Shown in pieces: positions 60,468 through 64,000 of a stretch of 64,000 bases of DNA. Each line of letters begins with the position of its first letter. Position 1 is the first letter of the stretch. This DNA comes from Candidatus Korobacter versatilis (lineage in GTDB: Bacteria; Acidobacteriota; Terriglobia; Terriglobales; Acidobacteriaceae): positions 592,237-656,236 of the forward strand of contig JACPNR010000004.1 of NCBI GenBank assembly GCA_016185395.1. Reading direction: 5' to 3'. The notes beneath the pieces were generated by a model that had not been told where the DNA came from, ran no database searches, and saw only the letters and a program-made list of their open reading frames with translations. A program made the translations under genes and the position numbers.

Positions 60468-61595
60468 CTAGCGGTCCTCGACCTTGGGTGTGGCGCTATT
60501 GGAAGGCTGCACCTTGTTGTTGGGGCTGACGGACGCGCCATTGCGCAGTTTGAACGCACCCGAAGTCACCACCTCGTCCCCGCTCTTCACGCCGGATGTG
60601 ACGGCGACCTGGTCGCCTCGCGCCGCCCCAAGCTTCACGAATTGCTGGCGCACGCCACGGTAGGTCTCGCCTTTGGGGCCCTTGAGGTCCGCGACCACGA
60701 ATACGGAGTCGCCGTAGGGCGCGTAACTGATGGCGGAGGCCGGCAGCGTGATCACGCTCTCGCTCGAGCCCAGTGCGAGCGCGATCTGCACGAACATGCC
60801 GGGGTGCAGTCTGCGTTCGCGGTTCGGGAATGTGGCCTGCACCTGGACGTTGCGGGTGGCTGGATCTACGACGGAATCGATTGCCGTGACCCGGCCTGCG
60901 AAGTCGGTATGCGTACCGTCATCCGGGCTGACGTGGACGGTCTGCCCCGGCTTTAACCGGCCGACCACCTGCTGGGGCAGGGAGAAATTCACGTAGATCG
61001 GATCGAGCGCCTGCAGCGGCACGATCGGGCTGCCGGCCGAGAGATACTGCCCCAGGTTGACCTGCCGGATGCCCAGGCTCCCGGAAAACGGGGCGCGGAT
61101 GGTCTTGCGCGCAATCGTCGCACGGATCTCCGCCACCTTGGCGTCGCCCGCGCGCTGCTCGGCCGTCGCGCGGTCGTACTCCTGGCGCGAAATCACGCCC
61201 TGCTTCACCAGTTCGCCCATGCGCGCATAGTTCGCATTCGCGAGCTCGCGCTGCGCGTTCGCGTCGGCAAGCTGGGCCTGCTCCTGTTGCGTGTCGAGTT
61301 GCACCAGGACCACGCCGGCAGCGACCGATGCGCCGGACTCAAAGCTGATCTTCTGCACGATGCCTGGCAGATCGGCGCTCACCGTGACGCCCCGGATGGC
61401 AACCACGCTGCCGATCGCGCTGATGGTCGCCGGCCACGCTTCCTCGCGCGCCACCGTCGTGGTCACCGCTTCCGGCGGCGGCTGAAAGCTGGCCTGCGCT
61501 GCCATCCCGCTCTTTACCTGGCGAAACTTCACGAATCCAAGGCCACCCAGCAGGAGCGCGGTGACCGCAAGCACCAAGAGCATCCGTCTAAGCAT
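60468..61595 (-). CDS. RND efflux periplasmic adaptor
   Basis: A 375-residue membrane-fusion protein: N-terminal anchor (RMLLVLAVTALLLGGLGFV), the lipoyl half around GIVQKISFESGASVAAGVVL, an alpha-hairpin (about 100-165), the other lipoyl half IRAPFSGSLGIRQVNLGQYL, a beta-barrel (IYVNFSLPQQVVGRLKPGQ) and a membrane-proximal domain. Residue patterns match the HAE1-type MexA/AcrA group. It couples the permease encoded immediately downstream to an outer-membrane channel. It is the first gene of the operon, preceded by an inverted repeat at 61624-61651 that may bind a regulator. Confidence 0.93.
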   Translation of the reverse strand: MLRRMLLVLAVTALLLGGLGFVKFRQVKSGMAAQASFQPPPEAVTTTVAREEAWPATISAIGSVVAIRGVTVSADLPGIVQKISFESGASVAAGVVLVQLDTQQEQAQLADANAQRELANANYARMGELVKQGVISRQEYDRATAEQRAGDAKVAEIRATIARKTIRAPFSGSLGIRQVNLGQYLSAGSPIVPLQALDPIYVNFSLPQQVVGRLKPGQTVHVSPDDGTHTDFAGRVTAIDSVVDPATRNVQVQATFPNRERRLHPGMFVQIALALGSSESVITLPASAISYAPYGDSVFVVADLKGPKGETYRGVRQQFVKLGAARGDQVAVTSGVKSGDEVVTSGAFKLRNGASVSPNNKVQPSNSATPKVEDR

Positions 61596-61623
61596 GAGAC
61601 CTCTATTACTGCATTTGCCGTCC

Positions 61624-61651
61624 AGGAACGATAATCGGAAAAGCCGTTCCT
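61624..61651. promoter_or_regulatory. Inverted repeat upstream of the efflux operon
   Basis: AGGAACG (61624-61630) and CGTTCCT (61645-61651) are perfect 7-bp arms with a 14-nt spacer, lying about 30-55 bp before the adaptor start. This fits an operator for a dimeric repressor of the pump, although no regulator gene lies within the window nearby. Confidence 0.4.
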
Positions 61652-61794
61652 GTGCCGCCTGTACATCAGAGTCGCCAGGATACGAAAAGGATTCTGAGAT
61701 TGCGGAGGGTTAGCTCGGCGGGACGGTGCGAGCTCAGCGGGTGATGCGAACCATCTTCCGCAGCACGCGGCCTTGCGCCACGTCATGGGCCAAG

Positions 61795-61975
61795 ATCGCA
61801 CGATGGCGCGAGCACTACATCAACCGCGAGCGCCCACACTCGGCCCTGGGCTACAAAACACCGGAAGGTATGCGGCAGCGAGCAAGAGCTTCTACGGCGG
61901 GCGAACAAAATCAGGAGAAAGTCTCATTCCTTGGACTAAAAACGGGGAGCATATATGGACCTATCCGGTTTGCTA
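61795..61975 (+). pseudogene. Remnant of an IS3-family transposase (orfB C-terminus)
   Basis: The translation WREHYINRERPHSALGYKTP (from about 61804) is the unmistakable C-terminal end of an IS3-type integrase-domain transposase (NxxRPHSALGY motif). Upstream there is no DDE domain and downstream the frame degenerates, with another frame giving SFYGGRTKSGESLI from about 61890, so a frameshift is likely. No terminal inverted repeats were seen. The rest of the 61600-62195 gap shows no gene. Confidence 0.7.
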
Positions 61976-62195
61976 GAGCCGACGAATCGCGACGTGTGAA
62001 AGAGACGCGTGCATATATCCGCCTCTTAATCGGAAGAGGGCTTATCTTCCCGGGCCCTGTTGGAACCTGCGCTTCTTGTCCTAATCAGGTCAACGGCCTT
62101 GAAAGGCCCCGCCCCCGCGGGTTCTGAAGAAGCTGGTCTCACCTCTTTCGCCCGGCCAGTCAACCCGCCGGAGTGGGTTGCTTGAAGCGGTGTCC

Positions 62196-63215
62196 CTAAT
62201 GCGACGGGAGAGCATGAACTAAGCGAAGCCGGCTATCGTGACCTACTCCGACGAAAGTAAAACTTTGGCCGTCGTAACAGGCGAAAGCGCTTCCAAGAGC
62301 GGGGTCGCGTTGGAAGAACGAGCGACTCAGTTTCCCATCCACCCCATACTCTTGAAGTTGGACCTCGGCGATCTCCGGTGACCCGGGCGCCTCCAGCTTG
62401 ACCAGTGTAAGTAGGATTCGGCCAGCGTGTTCGTGGAGTCCCTCGAGATATCCGGGCTCCGGAACCTTCGGCTTTATCGTTGTCAAAAGCTCGAGAGATG
62501 GCGACAACACATGGACTAGCCCTCGTTGCCCATAGTGCATTATGTAAATTCGGCCATCGCTGGATTGCTGGAGGGCGGAAAATGCCAGCGATTGGTTGAA
62601 CTCGGCCTTCTCCGAGGCCTTTGCTCCAGCAGCCGGTTGAAGCAAATCTTTAGAGAGCACCACCCGGTGGCTGCGGGACCCGGAAGCGTCAAAAGCCCAG
62701 ATGGCCTGCGACTGCCTTTTTGGATCGGTCTTCGAGGTTTCGGCACCGAGTGCCAGGAGGCCGCCGTCAGCAAGCGGCGCGAAGTGGCGGGACCTCCAGC
62801 CCGCGGTGTCCAATTGCAACGTCGATTTCAGCTTGCCATCCTCATCGAATGTGAGGACGTACTCATCACCTTTCGGAGGGGTGGCAACCAAGATAGCCAC
62901 GTCGTTCTCGCCAGAGAATGCGAAATCGATGATGCCGCCGTCGGGAACCCGATCCAAGCCCTGCACCCGATATCGGACGGTGCGCTTTCCGTCTGACGCA
63001 ATGCGCAAGATGGGACCGCCTCGGAAGTGCTCTGACTCCGCAAGCCGCATGAGGACAGTCCCTGATGAGTTGCACTTCAGAGGCAGGGAGATGGAGTCTG
63101 CTACTTCGCCCTCAACCGTGACGTAGTTGTCGGGAGCCAGTTGCAATCGTGTTGTCTGGCTCCAACCAGGGCTTGCAGCTAGCATCAGCACGGCAACGTA
63201 TACGGCTCGAATCAT
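62196..63215 (-). CDS. Secreted protein of unknown function, possible beta-propeller
   Basis: A 339-residue protein with a signal peptide (VYVAVLMLAASPGWSQ). The body is beta-rich with repeated patterns of GGxLALG / DGRIYIMHYG / EDGKLKSTLQL type (FAPLADGGLLALGAE, SSDGRIYIMHYG, GVDGKLSRSF), like a six- or seven-bladed propeller without a named motif. No catalytic signature was recognised. The start overlaps the stop of the upstream Cys-rich gene by 4 nt (ATGA), so the two are translationally coupled. Codon use looks less GC-biased than in the rest of the window. Confidence 0.75.
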   Translation of the reverse strand: MIRAVYVAVLMLAASPGWSQTTRLQLAPDNYVTVEGEVADSISLPLKCNSSGTVLMRLAESEHFRGGPILRIASDGKRTVRYRVQGLDRVPDGGIIDFAFSGENDVAILVATPPKGDEYVLTFDEDGKLKSTLQLDTAGWRSRHFAPLADGGLLALGAETSKTDPKRQSQAIWAFDASGSRSHRVVLSKDLLQPAAGAKASEKAEFNQSLAFSALQQSSDGRIYIMHYGQRGLVHVLSPSLELLTTIKPKVPEPGYLEGLHEHAGRILLTLVKLEAPGSPEIAEVQLQEYGVDGKLSRSFFQRDPALGSAFACYDGQSFTFVGVGHDSRLRLVHALPSH

Positions 63216-63601
63216 GAGGGACGCTTCCTTGACATCCTCTTGAGAGGGATGAACCCGCCAGCACAGTTAGGTACTAGGACACGTATATCTTCCGAAGCGG
63301 ACGCAAGCAGGTATAGGTCATCCTTTGTCAAGCGATCGGAATTGAAGTGACATGGGCCGGTGGAGGTCGCCGAAGGGAAGAATCTCCCGCAGCAGGTGGC
63401 CGTTCCCCTCTGGCAGTTCATGCAACTGTCCTGCGCGTGTATGGTGTCGCATCCGACAATCGCTATTTCCCCAAAACAACCCTCCGCGCTACAGGTTCTG
63501 ATTTCCTGCGTCTCGATGTTTGCGCAGGTGCACCTCTCCTGGCCGTGGGAGAGGACCGCAAAGAAAAAAAGTGACAGACAAACTAACAGAGGTCTTCTCA
63601 T
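63212..63601 (-). CDS. Small secreted Cys-rich protein
   Basis: A 129-residue protein with GGAGG before ATG 63601 and a signal peptide (RRPLLVCLSLFFFAVLSHGQ). At least nine Cys follow in about 90 residues (CTCANIE, TCSAEGC, GCDTIHAQDSCMNC, ATCCGRFF, GPCHF and VPNCAGG), suggesting several disulfides in a small extracellular domain. Family unknown. It is coupled by a 4-nt overlap to the propeller-like gene downstream, so the two may act together. In-frame sequence upstream to 63733 lacks protein character. Confidence 0.7.
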   Translation of the reverse strand: MRRPLLVCLSLFFFAVLSHGQERCTCANIETQEIRTCSAEGCFGEIAIVGCDTIHAQDSCMNCQRGTATCCGRFFPSATSTGPCHFNSDRLTKDDLYLLASASEDIRVLVPNCAGGFIPLKRMSRKRPS

Positions 63602-63772
63602 GGCAACCTCCTTTGAGATGCTCTCGGGACCCCGATTGCCGGATTCTACCCCCCCCCGAGACGCTCCAGTCGAGTTGATTCTTCGGAGCGTGGTGTCCTG
63701 GACTAGGAGGCTGGCGGGTGGGAGCCATGGCAATCAGCGTGCCTCCGCGTTCATCAGCGATAAGCTTTTGAT

Positions 63773-63803
63773 CTTCCTCCGTGTTCCGTGTCTCCGTGGT
63801 GGA
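63773..63803. repeat. CCGTG-word stutter tract
   Basis: CTTCCTCCGTGTTCCGTGTCTCCGTGG-like repetition of a CCGTG(T)(T/C)TC word, the same kind of degenerate tandem tract as at 2612-2650. The 63602-64000 stretch otherwise contains no recognisable gene. Confidence 0.45.
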
Positions 63804-63979
63804 AAAACTCTGTCAAGCCCCTCTTTCTTCCGATTTCCCGCTAAGTCTCTCCATCCATCCCAAATCGAGTTTCCTAACGGTTGGCACGATTGCCCTGCCC
63901 GTTCTGTCATACTGGATGTGGCGAAGTGTGCCTGCGCACCGCCGGTAGCTTAGTTCTTTGAAGTCAAGTTGAGCCGTCT

Positions 63980-63999
63980 TGCGGGCGTCCGCGCCCGCA
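63980..63999. repeat. GC palindrome at the window edge
   Basis: TGCGGGCG and CGCCCGCA pair as 8-bp arms around a 4-nt loop. The word GCGGGCGTCC/GCGCCCGC matches the first palindrome of the repeat family at 9702 and 13708, and this copy may continue past the window. Confidence 0.5.
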
Positions 64000-64000
64000 G

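Noticed and set aside
61529..61801. Possible minus-strand protein upstream of the adaptor gene
   Set aside because: Low-complexity translation with no ribosome site or domain, overlapping the adaptor start and the candidate operator.

Overview
The window looks like chromosomal DNA of an Acidobacteriota member (Terriglobia/Koribacter-like). This is inferred from GC-rich coding, a very large Oar-type TonB-dependent receptor with an N-terminal carboxypeptidase-regulatory domain, many secreted M28, M16 and P1 peptidases and beta-propeller proteins, and several families of short dispersed palindromic repeats. No rRNA, prophage, CRISPR array or intact insertion sequence was seen. The only RNA gene is an initiator tRNA-Met.

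Layout. 0.1-4.3 kb (minus): GT2 glycosyltransferase, spinster-type MFS transporter, queF, and a YihY/BrkB membrane protein. 4.5-8.1 kb (plus): orphan membrane-fusion protein, TPR protein, secreted CX5R phosphatase, HdeD-like protein. 8.2-15.4 kb (plus): a tight kynurenine-pathway operon (2-aminomuconate semialdehyde dehydrogenase, RidA-type deaminase, 3-hydroxyanthranilate dioxygenase, ACMS decarboxylase, tryptophan dioxygenase, kynurenine monooxygenase, kynureninase). A convergent alpha/beta hydrolase is the likely missing formamidase. Together these would take tryptophan to 4-oxalocrotonate. 16.3-21.7 kb: TonB-type receptor and sulfatase-fold/TPR fusion. 21.7-31.8 kb: a peptide and amino-acid catabolism district (D-aminoacylase-like, two GCPII-like M28 peptidases, class III aminotransferase, P1 aminopeptidase, prolidase-like amidohydrolase). 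31.8-35.1 kb: two small membrane proteins and a large secreted protein with one CxxCH motif. 35.1-36.4 kb: tRNA-fMet, a DHFR-like reductase and a periplasmic peroxiredoxin whose catalytic Cys codon is TGA, very probably selenocysteine. 36.6-40.1 kb: TetR/acyl-CoA ligase pair and threonine dehydratase. 40.2-47.9 kb: M16 peptidase pair, SH3/TPR protein, uppP and ftsK. 47.9-57.2 kb: MFS/PlsC/acyl-CoA-ligase fusion, AzgA-type purine permease, BNR-repeat protein, LolA-like protein. 57.4-61.6 kb: RND efflux pump, with a premature TGA near its end, plus its adaptor. 61.6-64 kb: an IS3-type remnant and two secreted proteins.

The most striking observations are: (1) the putative Sec peroxiredoxin, read as one gene across an in-frame TGA and followed by a candidate SECIS hairpin; (2) dispersed palindromic repeats that lie inside or extend coding sequences of the kynurenine operon, including an exact 48-nt in-frame insertion in kmo; and (3) in-frame TGA codons of opposite meaning in two genes: Sec at a catalytic position in the peroxiredoxin, and probably a true nonsense codon at a glycine of the RND permease. 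All functions come from reading motifs by eye; no database search was run.
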